Assembly: GCA_030710605.1 (NCBI GenBank)
Contig: CP092874.1
Span: forward strand, 40,496,164 to 40,560,163
Origin: Cordylochernes scorpioides
Lineage: Eukaryota; Arthropoda; Arachnida; Pseudoscorpiones; Chernetidae
Length of the DNA stretch: 64,000 bases
Direction: 5' to 3'
Below the pieces are notes generated by a model that saw only the letters and a list, made by a program, of their open reading frames with translations, did no database searches and was not told the DNA's origin. The translations under genes were made by a program, and so were the position numbers. Positions 30,312 to 41,589 of the stretch are shown here, piece after piece (position 1 is the first letter of the stretch; each line of letters opens with the position of its first letter).

Positions 30312-30782
30312 GTCTAGTTCAGGGATCGGCAACCTTTTGAGTCGGATGAACCAAAAATTACAATTTACTAAATTTCAAAGTATATAAAGAGCCACAACAT
30401 TTTTTTTCTTGTTAACACAATAAATAATACTCGCATAAATAAAGATTTTGATAAAATAAAACTAATATATTTATTCATAAGAAAATATATATTTTTATTG
30501 ATATATAGTATCTTATTTGGACGCAAAATTACCTTGCATCGAAAGGGAATAAAAACCTTCATAGAAACATCCGACGACGGCGTCATTCGAGAGCTTCCAA
30601 CGGACTGACGGACAGTGACGACCCGTGTCACCGGGGAGGGGTGCGGCGAAAAGCGAGTACAAATGGCTGAGAGATAGAATCGGTGTCTAGTTCTCCTTAA
30701 TCGATTCAGAACGATTTTTAAATGTTTTTATATATAATAAATAATATTTGCGTATGTTTGTGGACTGACCCCTGCTCTAGTT
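30312..30782. repeat. hAT-type MITE
   Basis: Ends CAGGGATCGGCAACC (30320) and GACTGACCCCTG (30774) are flanked by an 8-bp duplication NTCTAGTT (30312-30319, 30775-30782, 7 of 8 matching), the hAT target-site length. Shares its left end with the element at 47457-47662. Confidence 0.85.
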
Positions 30783-30954
30783 GATAAATGATGCGAGTGT
30801 CAGAAACAAATCGCCACTCAATAAAACCAGTTCTTCTGAGTATCAGTCTTTATTGAGAGAAATCGCTGCACTCGATAGACAGTAAGGGCCTTGATTTAAA
30901 CCAATCATTGTATAATTCAAGATAGTGGCCTAGATTACGTCTATATTATGGAGA

Positions 30955-31015
30955 TGGTATAGATTGTCGATTTTTGGATGCCACGACCCGGGATCGAATC
31001 CCGCATTGGGTACTT
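30955..31015 (+). repeat. SINE head fragment
   Basis: CACGACCCGGGATCGAATCC followed by CGCATTGGGTAC and a T-run matches the B-box region of the SINE at 54061-54367. Confidence 0.6.
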
Positions 31016-31106
31016 TTTTTTAATAATAATAATAAAAAAAAATGTCTTCAATAGTCACCGATTCTTATAGATGATCAACAGTGGTTGGACAATGAAGGAC
31101 ACCTAC

Positions 31107-31289
31107 CCTCCATGGCAGTCAGGAGTTCCAGCGGGGCGCTGGGCGGGCCTGCCCCGGCCGTGTTCTCCGCCACCAGCCTCAGTCGGTACCGGGAGGATGG
31201 CCGTAGACCCCCCACCGTGGCGTTGGCCGCGTGGCCCGGGGCAGTGCCAGCGGACCTCCACTCCGTGTCCTCTGTCGCCCACCACAGCG
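31107..31289 (-). CDS. Dscam-like gene, second half of FN1
   Basis: 183 nt, acceptor AGATATGAG, donor GAGG|GTAGGT, phase 1 to 1. It encodes EWRSAGTAPGHAANATVGGL followed by RPSSRYRLRLVAENTAGAG, with the conserved Tyr and Asn-x-x-Gly of FNIII strands F-G, ending in LELLTAME. NAT is a possible N-glycosylation site. The acceptor has a weak pyrimidine tract, so the first few residues could be off. Its partner (43696-43821) is 12.4 kb upstream, across the most transposon-rich intron of the window. Confidence 0.9.
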
Positions 31290-32298
31290 CTCATATCTTG
31301 AGGTTGTCTGGCCTGTGCATTCCTAGTTCTGTGGAATATAGGAAGACATCTCGGTCAGAGACTTGGTTTCTCGACATTTGTCTTCGTCAGAAAAAGCTTT
31401 AGAAATGTTTCAAGTTTAACTTAGTGTTTTATTTATGAATTTAAGGACAAATGATTGATGTAGAAACGTTAATAAAATTGAAAAAAAAAAACATCTTGTG
31501 TGATCAAAATGTTCTCTTATCCTATATGTATATATCTTGTTGAAAATAGAGCAATAAATTTTAAACGGATTAAATGAGATTATCTTGGATTGATAGTATT
31601 TATTTCCCAAAAGTCAATAATGAAACGAGTTTGTTCACTCATCTTCTTCTGGGATACAACTCTTGTAAACTTTCAGAAAAAATATACAACAAACACAACA
31701 ATAGCCTTTATTGGGCACACGTGCCATACAGGATTCTCCCGGTAGGACAAAATAAATAAATAACAAATTAGCATCATAGTTATATACAAATATTGGGTAT
31801 TGACCTCGACCAATTATCGAGTCGGATCCGGTATCTGTGCTAAATATTTTGATTGAGCTGATTTCCAGTATTGATAAAAAGCAAATGCAAAGGGTCTGGA
31901 TTTTACGACTTTTTCCATTAAAACATAAGGCGAATTGCTATTATAGCCGGTCTCTTGACGAAGAAAGAAAACATATAGCCATATCAACCAATAATTTATT
32001 TACCTTCTGAAGTTTCAGAGACCTGTTGTCATTCTCCTCAGGGGAATGGTTATTTTGAATCCTAGTTCTACTTATATACATATCAACAACAACAAAAATG
32101 ATTTTAATAGGGCCCATTGGCCTTCGCTATACAACAACAAAATAATACAGTATTTTTTCTCCTTTTCCCCATGTGCACGTGAGCCTTTGTTTGAAAAGGG
32201 ATTTATTCACACATTTGTTCTAAAACTTTCCTCACTACTTCTTTTGTGTATGAATATATTTACAATTGATCTGTAGAAATTATAGAGTTCTATTGCTA
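31290..32298. other. intron, mostly unassigned
   Basis: AT-rich. 31980-32060 has CTTCTGAAGTTTCAG and TTCTCCTCAGGGGAATGG, similar to Penelope-type tails. No coding region recognised. Confidence 0.3.
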
Positions 32299-32745
32299 CT
32301 AGCCGAATGACCCGGGCAACGCCCGTGTTTTACCCGATTGAATGTTTTGATTCAAATACTATTTGTTACAATTATAAATTGGCGCCTTAAATAAATGCAT
32401 ATGTTAGTTAATAACTATAGCCTATGTGCTTTATCTGTCTATGTACTGTTGGCTTTCGTAGGCGTCTCTTACTGGGAAAAAGAAAGAGAGGATTCCATTT
32501 GGTTATTAACTAATATATGCATTCATTTAAGGAGCGACCCGCTCCAACACAATAGTTACAAAAACGAAAAAGCGAGTGGGGGGGGGGGGGGGGAGAATGA
32601 TGGGGGGGGGGCAAAGGTGGCGTGATCGTAGCCAACCAATAGGAGAGCGCCATTCCAAAAAAAAAAAAAGCGAACGGTGACAGAGATGAAAACTGATTAA
32701 GAGATGAAGAACGCATGACGCTCGTAACTGTATATTGAATTTTTT
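32299..32745 (-). mobile_element. Helitron, 3' part (minus strand)
   Basis: The minus-strand 3' end reads hairpin ACACGGGCGTTGCCCGGGT, ten bases, then CTAG at 32299-32302: the Helitron terminus (GC-rich hairpin then CTRR). The body matches the copy at 35126-35582 at about 90 percent. A LINE truncates its other end near 32750. A G-run at 32578-32593 lies inside. Confidence 0.85.
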
Positions 32746-32759
32746 CTTTTCTGAAATAG

Positions 32760-35110
32760 TTCTCAGCGTCTTCAGTGGGTTGTTAAAAATCTCCAGAAGG
32801 TGTTTTAAAGAGTTTTTTTCTCTTTCTTCTTTGTTGAATAAGCTGTTCTATTTTTGTTTTCATAATCTTAGGAAGTTATTTTTTAATTGTATCATAGTTC
32901 GGTGGAAGGTTCAGCCATGACTGACCACAACAGTTGATTATATCATTAACGGTTTTGTATAATCCTATAGAGTTTTTTGACATTTGATGTACTTCTTCAG
33001 TCTGTTCCAGCATAATTTTGGTAGTCTGTAATCGTCCATTTCTAGTATTCGCATGTAGTATTTCAATGTTAATTTTGTGGCGGTAGCAGTAAGTGATATT
33101 ATTCCAGTCTTCAATCTAAATATGTGCCCCGGGATATATCTAGGTAAATCAAGAATTTTTTTTATAAATGAGGTTTGAAATTGCTCTATAATTTCCCCAT
33201 TATCGCAGGCCCACACTGGGGTCGCGTAAAAAAGAAATTATTTTATCGAAGATTCAAATATTTTGAATTCAACTTCTATCGAATCGATTTTTTCTCTTTT
33301 TAGAAAACCAATGGGTGAGTTTAGTGCGGTATATGTCTTTGCTTTGAAAACTAGCGCAGCTTGTCTGGTACTTTGTGTGTTTGTATAGAGGAATCCCAGA
33401 TATGTTATTCTAGGGGTGACAGTCAACGGAGTGCCTCCCCAAAACCAGATTTCATTTCTTGCTGGTCTTCCACAATTTCTGTACACCATTAATTTTGATT
33501 TTTTTCATTTAAAAATAATTTATTTTCCTTTAGATAAGTTATAAGTAAATTGATTTTGCTTTGCAAATTGATTTTTGATTCTCCTATTATTGCTATGTCA
33601 TCTGCATACATGAGAAGATGAAGGAAGCCGAAGTCTGGAAGATAGAATCCTGTAAGTGAAGAATTATTATAATAAAATGTTCAATTAGATCATATATATA
33701 AGTTAAAAATAGTAGCTCTCCAGTGGCTCTCCTTGTAAAACTTCGGAATCAATTTTTACGTTTTTTGAGTATTCATCTTTCCATCTAACTGAGATTTTTG
33801 CTGCCTCATATTAACCTTTATTATTGATATAAACCTTGTGCTGATTCCCATTTTTTAAAATTTATTCCAGAGTATTTCGTGAGGAACTGTGTCGAATGCC
33901 TTGGTCAAATCAACAAAGAAAACGTATAGTTTACCTAGTTTCTTTCTTAAAGATAGTTGGATAAGGGTATTCAGGGTAAAAATATGGTCTAGACATGAAC
34001 GGTTTTTTCGGAATCCTGCTTGATTTTCTCCTATATAATGTTTTTTCTCAATGCAATTGTTGAGTCTGTTTCTTAGAATTGAGGTAAATAATTTGGACAA
34101 ATTGCTGCATAGTGCAATTCCTCTGTAATTAGATGGGTTATTTCTGTCCCCGCTTTTGAAAATAGGATAAATAATTGAATTCGTCCAAATCTCTGGATAT
34201 TTTTGTTACCATTATCTTGTTGAATATAGTTCTTAGTTTTTCTAGAATAGGTATTGGTAATTTCTTTAAAAGTTCATTGGGAATATTATCCGATCCTGCT
34301 GCTTTTCCATTCGCTAAACTTTTAATTTCGGCTTTAATATCATCAAGCGTTATTTCTTTATCTAATTATATATCTTTCCACCTGATCATCAGGTTTGATT
34401 TATGGAAGGGTTCATTGTCGCCTTTATTCAGCAGTTTCTTGTAGAATATAAACCAGTCCTTTATATCTATGTCAGCCGATAGGGCTACCTTTTTTCTTAG
34501 AATAGATAGAGCGCTCCAGAAAGATTTGGGATCTCTATGATTTTTTATTTTGTCTATTTTGTCTTTATTAAATTTATCTATTTTTGTTTTTAGTAATTTT
34601 AAGTATTTCTTTCTATCTTCTATTGATTTTTTCCGGTCCTGTTCTCTTTGGCTGAATTAGTATATTTCTTCAAACTTGATTTAGTTGTGTTTTTCATTTG
34701 ATAGCATTCCCTGTCGTACCAGGGCTTAGATATTGTGTTGCATTTATTTACTATTTTGATAATATTTGATAGTTCCATTGCCTTGAAAATATTATCGGTG
34801 AAATTTGCAGTCATTGTATCAATATCTGTAGCGATGTCATATATTTATGACATTAATATTTTTTATCTAATCGTTTGCTTCGCTATTTCAACTATGAAAG
34901 GGGCACTAGGTCTTCTTGACAGACGGTGGCAGCGTGTTATCTCCAATTTCTCTGTAATTAGCAATTTTTTCTTTATTATTTTTTGTGACTTTTGACAGAG
35001 TCTTAATCCGTATATTATAAGGCTGTTTTCCCTGAGCTTTCTCTCCATTGATTCGACATGTTCCTCCAATCTCAGTACCCTAGCATCATTCGCGGTAACC
35101 GCTTCCATTC
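32760..35110 (-). pseudogene. non-LTR retrotransposon (LINE) with RT, internally deleted
   Basis: Minus strand. ORF1-type start at 35108 (MEAVTANDARVLRLEEHVES, a coiled coil, then ENSLIIYGL typical of LINE ORF1). A fragment of the endonuclease-RT linker lies at 34620-34814. The RT domain is at 33855-34100, with GFRKNRSCLDHIF and motif A VDLTKAFDTVPH. C-terminal parts are at 33238-33489 and 32965-33216. Most of the endonuclease and RT motifs B and C are lost or shifted, so it is dead. It resembles jockey/CR1-type LINEs; the clade was not resolved. It sits exactly between two Helitron copies. Confidence 0.85.
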
Positions 35111-35125
35111 CTACTTATATGCATA

Positions 35126-35582
35126 CTAGCCGAATGACCCGGGCAACGCCCGTGTTTTACCCGATTGAATGTTTTGATTCAAATACTATTTGTTACAATT
35201 ATAATTTGGCGCCTTAAATAAATGCATATGTTAGTTAATAACTATAGCCTATGTGCTTTATCTGTCTATGTACTGTTGGCTTCCGTAGGCGTCTCTTACT
35301 GGGAAAAAGAAATAGAGGATTCCATTTGGTTATTAACTAATATATGCATTTATTTAAGGAGCGACCCGCTCCAACACAATAGTTACAGAAACGGAAATGC
35401 GAGTGGGGGGGGGCAAAGGTGGCGTGATCGTAGCCGACCAATAGGAGGGCGCCATTCCAAAAAAAAAAAAAGCAAACCGTGACAGAGGCGACGAAGAATG
35501 ACGCTCGTAACTGTATATAGAATATGATTTTCTAAAATAAATGTAAAGCGTGTCACGTATTTGCATATATATATATAGGAGA
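35126..35582 (-). mobile_element. Helitron, second copy (minus strand)
   Basis: 3' end CTAG at 35126-35129 preceded, on the minus strand, by hairpin ACACGGGCGTTGCCCGGGT. The 5' end is near 35580 (TCTCCTATATATATA). About 455 bp, with no transposase, so non-autonomous. Nearly the same sequence as 32299-32745. Confidence 0.85.
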
Positions 35583-36703
35583 TAAAAGTTAATATTTTTT
35601 GTGTTTAAGGTAAAAATTAAAGTTTTTATGTGTATTATATTTAAATCGTATTAAGGAGAGAAAAAGCTAATAAAAGTAATTATATTGGTTAGAATCAGGT
35701 TTATATTGATGTTTTTTTTTTTATAGAAAAAATTATAAAAAAGAAAAAAAAAACTATGACAACGTAACGTCTTTTATATTCGTCTGTTACCCGTAATTCA
35801 GACATACTCTGATAGATATATGGGAATAAAGGAAGAGATTTATGATGATTATATATCTATTTTTTTTTTCAGTAAAAGAGAAAAAAGATAAAGAAAGAAC
35901 CATACACTTTTATTTCAAACAAGATAGAAAAATTGATAGGGTGTTAGTATTTTATATATATTTTGGATAATTAAGGATTTTTGAAGTATATTTTGTATTT
36001 TATAATTTTTTATTTAATTAAAATATAATTAATAGAGTTTCTGTATTTAAAAAAAAGTATTATTTTTAATAATCAATTTTTTTATAAAGTTAAAATAAGA
36101 TTATATAGTGTTTTACTTAGTTAAAGAAAGATAAACATATTTTAAATATTTGCCAATTATAAAATATGTTTTGGAACCCTAATCGTAGACCAGGACAATA
36201 CAATAAAGAGGAGATTGGATATTCTATTGGAGAGAGAAATCTGTGGTATCAGGGCTCTTCAGCTTAAAATACCACACCATTTCACCCTTCAACATTATGG
36301 TTAGATTTCTCTTCGACCATTATAGTGTGTGATAGAGTTAAGATTAGTTAACATAGAATAAGGTTGTTTACTTACCTATTCAAAGTGACGCCTGTTGTTC
36401 TCTAGAGAAAGTGGACATGCAACATGTGGCTGTTTGGGGCCTGTCAACTTTGTTCTAAAAGTAAATATATTTCTTATTTTTAAAGTTATTCAAAGTTGGA
36501 AAATCTTTCAGAAATGAACAATTAGAAATTGTAAAGATTGTGAAAATATAGATTAAGTTCTTATTTCCATTGATTTAAGTCAACAATATTTTATATTTTA
36601 AATTAATTGAATAATAAAACATTTATTATGCTTCAAATTCATTTAAATTTGGTTTTCAGTTTCCTCCCACAGTAACTGGAGATCAATGAATGAATGAATT
36701 TAA
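35583..36703. other. very AT-rich intron, nothing recognised
   Basis: Long A/T runs, no open frame of interest and no clear repeat ends. Confidence 0.5.
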
Positions 36704-37242
36704 TCTACTTATATAATTGCCTTATTCTGTCTGAAGCTCACGGATAGAATGCGCGCCCATTGGCTGCCGGCGAACACGTGTCCTCCCTGCCCCCCTCTAG
36801 ACAACCCTGTTATCAGCAGTGTGTTACATCCACCTGTCTATACAGACCACCCTGACTATAGCGGTCACTGTATAGTGGTCCCTGTCTATAGCGGCCACTC
36901 TAGACAACCCTGTTATCAGCCGTGTGTTACATCCACCTGTCTATACAGACCACCCTGTCTATAGCGGTCACCTTAGGCAACCCTGTTATCAGCAGTGTGA
37001 TACATACACCTGTCTATACAAACCACCCTGTCTATAGCGACCACTCTAGACAACCCTGATATCAGCTGTGTGATACATCCACCTGTCTATACAGACCACC
37101 CTGTCTATAGCGGCCACTCAAGGCAACCCTGTTATCAGCTGTGTGATACATCCACCTGTCTACACAGACCACCCTGTCTATAGCGGCCACCCTAGGCAAC
37201 CCTAGGAAGCAAGATGTATACAAGGTGTAGCCAAGATGAAGA
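36704..37242 (+). mobile_element. Helitron 5' part carrying a minisatellite
   Basis: Begins TCTACTTATATAATTGCC at 36704. The same 5' end recurs at 37243. Between them is the 73-bp minisatellite. Helitrons are known to carry such arrays. The 3' end of this copy was not found separately; it may be chimeric with the following element. Confidence 0.7.
36790..37215 (+). repeat. 73-bp minisatellite, about 5 copies
   Basis: The motif CAACCCTGTTATCAG occurs at 36905, 36978, 37051, 37124 and (truncated) 37197, spaced exactly 73 bp, plus a first copy at 36802 with a 30-bp partial duplication. Each unit contains CCACCTGTCTATACAGACCA and CTGTCTATAGCGGCCAC, which form small internal palindromes. Confidence 0.93.
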
Positions 37243-37590
37243 TCTACCTATATAATTGCCTTATTCTGTCTGTGTGAAGTTCACTGTGTGAAGTTTGGTC
37301 AGAATGGATAAAATAAAAAAAGTGTCAAGGGATGGGAATCGAACCCACGACCTTCCGCTTACCGGGCAGATGCCATGACCACTAGGCTATAGGCTCATTA
37401 TTTCTTTATACCGTTATATTATATATAGTTAAAACATTTTGAAAACACACAGTTTGGAACGGGACGTTTCACAAGAGTGACATCCATGGCGCCAATTTAT
37501 AATTGTAACGAATAGTATTTGAATTAAAACGTTTTTAAAATATATACGCACTCGGGTAAAACCCGGGCGTTGCTCGGGCCATTCGTCTAG
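37243..37590 (+). mobile_element. Helitron with tRNA-like insert
   Basis: 5' TCTACCTATATAATTGCC at 37243. 3' hairpin ACCCGGGCGTTGCTCGGG, then ATTCGTCTAG ending at 37590. 348 bp, non-autonomous. A tRNA-Thr-like sequence on its minus strand fills much of the interior. Confidence 0.88.
37325..37396 (-). tRNA. tRNA-Thr-like sequence (pseudogene) inside a Helitron
   Basis: Has a D-arm TAGCCTAGTGGTCATGGCA, a 5-bp anticodon stem TCTGC/GCGGA around CCGGTAA (anticodon GGT at the standard place, but C instead of U at position 33), and T-arm GTGGGTTCGATTCCCAT with an intact B box. The acceptor stem does not pair. It is therefore a tRNA relic, not a working gene. Confidence 0.6.
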
Positions 37591-37760
37591 TGCTTTATAA
37601 TTGTTATTAAATAATTAATTTATTCAAAGTCAGAGAAAATATATTCAGTTATTCTATAATTTATTTTACTATAAGAGTAGAATATGAGTTGTTAGTTAGA
37701 TTAATTGGAGAAGTTTGAAGTTTCAAATTTATAATTATATTTATTTTTATTTGTGTATTG

Positions 37761-38639
37761 CTAGTTTATTGAAAAATTTACCGTTTTGTATTTAAAACCG
37801 TTGTTTAAACACTCTTTATTAAGATTTTTAATGTCATTAATTAAATTTATTTTAAAATTGTTGATTCTATAAAATCTTAAAAATCGACCACAATATATGC
37901 CTTTGTAGAAATTTAATGATATGTTGGAATTAACATTACAGAATTTAATAATTTTAGAATTGTAGCAATTTCTTTTGTCATATGTTCCAACTGATTTGTT
38001 TGCAATATTTAAGTCTAGAAAGTTAACTCTTATGTTATTAGTTATCTTTTCATTGTTTTTAATTTTCAAATATTTAGGGTATATTTTGTAAATTACTCTA
38101 TTGAATTGTGGGTTATTCAAGAAAATAATCTCATCTACATAGCGGAATATATGCCAACTTACATCATTCTGTAGAAAGAATTCTCTTTCATACCAAAAAG
38201 GTAATAAGTTGGCTAGTAGTGGACTGGATGTAGTTCCCATAGGAATACTTTTAGACTGAATATATATTTTATTTTTAAAATTAATGTAATTGAAATTTAA
38301 GAAAGTTTCAAATAATGTTTTCCCTGTATTATTATCTAACTTAAATGTTCTATATTTGTTGTGAATAATTTGAATATGGAATGTTTTGTCATTAATTAAT
38401 TCGTTTATTAAGATGCGAATTTTATTATTAAGGTCTTCTAAACGTATGTTAGAGTAAAGATCTTCAAAATCAAATGTATGAATTGTATTGATCTTTGGTA
38501 GATTATTCGTTAAGAAGTTAATATTTTTAAAATTAGAATTGATGAATTTATAATAATGTTTGTTAGTTATTTTATTTATGATGAATTGAAGTGTTAAAGC
38601 TAGTTTTTTATGACTGAGTTTATTCCTGAAGTGATTGTT
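37761..38639 (-). pseudogene. Penelope-like element reverse transcriptase fragment
   Basis: 292 codons without a stop, bounded by stops. RT motif A is HTFDFEDLYSNIRLEDL, motif B is SKSIPMGTTSSPLLANLLPF, motif C is FRYVDEIIFLNN, followed by VNFLDLNI, the FLDV-type block after the palm in Penelope-like RTs. Motif C has YVDE where active enzymes have YVDD, so the second metal-binding Asp is Glu. The N-terminal part and a GIY-YIG endonuclease are not present. Open but probably inactive. Palindromic Penelope-type termini occur elsewhere in the window (16.3, 40.2, 44.1, 46.2, 54.5 kb). Confidence 0.8.
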
Positions 38640-40157
38640 CTAAATTAGATTGGTGTTTTGTGTAATTTAGCAATAATATAAATATTCTGTATGTTTGTGT
38701 TTTTGTTGTAATTTATAATATATTCTCAATCAATGGATATATCCTAAAATTAATAGTGGAATACCATGTAAAAATGTACATGTATAAGGAGTTCGTTTGT
38801 TTCTAATGCTGATTGAATATCTTCTGGAATGACGTCATTAATGGCGCATGCGTAATTCATTTCATTTTTAAACATTGTTGTGGGATCAGGAACGGGCGGT
38901 GATGACCTACAGATTCACTGCCCAAAGGGTAGATTTGAATAATGGAATAATATATTGGATCAGAAAACTTTATTCACCGATATTTAATAATGATAAATAT
39001 TTTCATGCACACACACACAACACACACACACACATCAACACCATACAAAGACCACGTTAAAGGATTCTAAATGAGCAATCGACCAAATGATATCTATCTA
39101 TCCAGGGAACTTCACAGTATTTATGGTCAGGTCGTGGATGTCTCTCAGTTCGCCGAAACAATTGTGCAAACCAACACATGGCTTGGGTTTATATTTAGTT
39201 TTCACGATATTTTGTGTGAGCTAACAGGAGCTGATTTAAACGAAGTGTTCGAAGTTCGAAGAGTTATAAAGAAAGTTTTATTTGAACGTTAAGTTTTTTA
39301 TAATTGAAAATATATTTCTATAATTAATATATTATATCAATTAATTCTCATTATTTTATTAACTAATCATTATTATAATATTATGTTGCTAAGCTAATTT
39401 TTTCCTCATTACTTGCTTCTCAGTTCGTTTGTGCAAATAAATTTAATTATATTTTTTATATGAAAATTTCCTTGTGCGCTATTCTGAGGTTTATATTTAC
39501 TAATTTTCTGTGTGACATTATCAAAAATTAAAATATTCATATACTCAATTTATTATATTATATGTCTTTTAAAAATATATTGTTTTTTAAAGCGAACTAT
39601 TGCTACGTATTAATATATTTTCAGACGGTTATTTTGTTTCTCGCATCAATATCACGCAATATGTATATATATATATATATATATATCAATTATAAAAAAA
39701 AACAAAAAATACAAATCAATATATAATAAAAAAAAACTTAAATAAAATAAACAAAATAAAATAATAAAAAAAAGTTTATATAAAGCGGCAAAAAAACAAT
39801 CAAAAATGGTGTCAAAAGAACAATTTCTGGAGTTGTTCTTTGGTAAAAAAGATGAAGGATCGGCTCATTTAACTCTAATTGTTTCTATGGGAAATAAACC
39901 TGGTAGTTCCCAACTTGAATTTAATTTCTATCTTCCATATATATATATAGTCATTTGTTCTCTAATAAATATAACTCATATCTTAAATTGCCTTTTATAT
40001 CTCTACACAGTGTGTTGGCTCTGTTAATTTTCAAAATTGCTTTTTTAAATTTTATTCCCAGTTATAGAAATGTGTTTGATATATTAAATAAGTAATTTAA
40101 AAATGAAATCATTTGTTTTTTTATTATTTTATAAATATATTATCTTATTTATATATC
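38640..40157. other. AT-rich intron with simple repeats and one small ORF
   Basis: Contains an AC microsatellite at about 39009-39033, a TA repeat at about 39663-39687, an ATGACGTCAT CRE-like palindrome at 38829-38838 and the unassigned ORF at 39071-39292. No repeat family identified. Confidence 0.4.
39071..39292 (+). CDS. unrecognised 73-codon ORF
   Basis: ATG to TAA, with ordinary amino acid composition (SRELHSIYGQVVDVSQFAET, then DLNEVFEVRRVIKKVLFER) quite unlike the AT-rich junk frames around it. No family recognised, no splice sites assigned. It could be a fragment of a transposon protein, an exon, or chance. Confidence 0.2.
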   Translation: MSNRPNDIYLSRELHSIYGQVVDVSQFAETIVQTNTWLGFIFSFHDILCELTGADLNEVFEVRRVIKKVLFER

Positions 40158-40278
40158 TATATAAAAATAGACACTTCGGCCAGTTGGAGTTTTTTATTTT
40201 CTCAACGTTTCAACAAATTTTGTTGAAACGTTGAGAAAATAAAAAACTCCAACTGGCCGAAGTGTCTATTTTTATATA
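40158..40278. repeat. perfect 121-bp palindrome
   Basis: Two 60-bp arms match without a mismatch around a single T at 40218. Arms contain ACACTTCGGCCAGTTGGAG and CTCAACGTTTCAACAAA. The same ACTTCGGYCAGT and CGTTTC..CGAAACGT modules occur in the imperfect foldbacks at 44030-44215 and 46143-46230. Confidence 0.95.
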
Positions 40279-40479
40279 AATATGAATGCCGGCCAGGCAA
40301 CTGCTATCTTTTCGATATTTATATATCTGTTATACTTGTCTTTTGACAACCCGACATTATAATTCTTAAAAATCCTTATTGTGATATAATTGAGTGTACT
40401 CCTCTATGTGAGAATTGAATAAATACTACGCGATTGTAGTACAAATGAAATACCTCTCTTAACCTTATCGAGTTAGGTC

Positions 40480-41078
40480 TCGCCAATCCACACTATTCAG
40501 CGTCATACTCTTCATTTCTTGCAGAAGGCCATTGGCTTTGCCCACGTCAATAGAAATTTGTCAAGGACCGGCCACTTTTGCATTTGGCTAAATATAAACA
40601 TTTTACTCGACTTAAATCTCCTAAATATAGATCAAGATAATACAACGGGTTTATGGAGACGAGTTTTTTTATTTAAGGTTATCTCACGTTTTCAGGGCAT
40701 ATCTTCCTTTCTACAGGAGAACATAAAACGAATAAAAATAACGTCGTTAGAAAGGGCAGTAGAAGTTTGTATAATATATACAAGTATCAGAGTCATCAAT
40801 TCTGTCATCGTTTGCTTTTGTGATGAAAAAAAAAGAGGCCTAGCAGGGGATCGAACTCTGGATCTTTGGTTTACAAGACCAACGCCTTACCACTTGACCA
40901 CTAAGCCACTTATATACATTAAATTGTTATAACTACTTATTCGTTAAATATCCAGGATTTTCAACAATAAAAACATCAACGCTCAAAATTATTACAAAAA
41001 ATTATTATTGATGTACTTTCAGTATAAAGGAAATTGCACTCGGGGGAATTCTCGGGCTAAGCCGGGTCATTCGTCTAG
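40480..41078 (+). mobile_element. Helitron with tRNA-Thr-like insert
   Basis: 3' end: hairpin-type CTCGGGCTAAGCCGGG, then TCATTCGTCTAG ending at 41078. Start not precise; similarity to other copies (CAGCGTCATAC near 40499) suggests about 40480. Contains a tRNA-like gene on the minus strand. Confidence 0.65.
40835..40910 (-). tRNA. tRNA-Thr (anticodon TGT)-like sequence inside a Helitron
   Basis: A clean anticodon arm TTGGT-CTTGTAA-ACCAA with U33 and anticodon TGT, B box GAGTTCGATCCCC with one T-stem mismatch, and an oligo-T run just downstream that could stop Pol III. The D-arm is extended and the acceptor stem is damaged. Likely a pseudogene or SINE-like relic. Confidence 0.6.
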
Positions 41079-41589
41079 TTATGTATAAAAGAAACATTCG
41101 TGTTTTTAAATCCTTTCATTTTATATGTATAGATGGCGCGTTATTGCTTTGTGTTATCTAGTATCTAACGGTGTTTATTATTATATGTTTTATATATTCC
41201 TGTGGAAGGGCAGAGATGCCCGAAAGCTCGAGATTACATTTATAAAAAGAAGTTCATCTAAGCTGTTGTATTATTTTAAAATATAGAAATTGGAAACTGA
41301 TCACTCGCTGAGAACTTGATTCCACTTTAACCACGTATACATGACAGCAACGTTAGGCTGGTCCTCATGTGCAATATGCACATTCAATATGTAAATAGGT
41401 AAACATTTCCTGATCACTCAAATAAGCAAAATGGTCTGACTGTACTGACCAGCCATTTTTGAAAAAAAAAAAAGGATTCCATTCGATTAAATCCAAGATA
41501 GTCAATATATTCGATTGGTGCTTTTCTTGAGAATTTATTGAAAATCAAAGCCTGATTTTTTCATGATAAAGTGTCTAAAATATTCATAT

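Noticed and set aside
36790-37215. Regular repeats as a CRISPR array
   Set aside because: Directly abutting 73-bp units with no variable spacers, in a eukaryotic Helitron.
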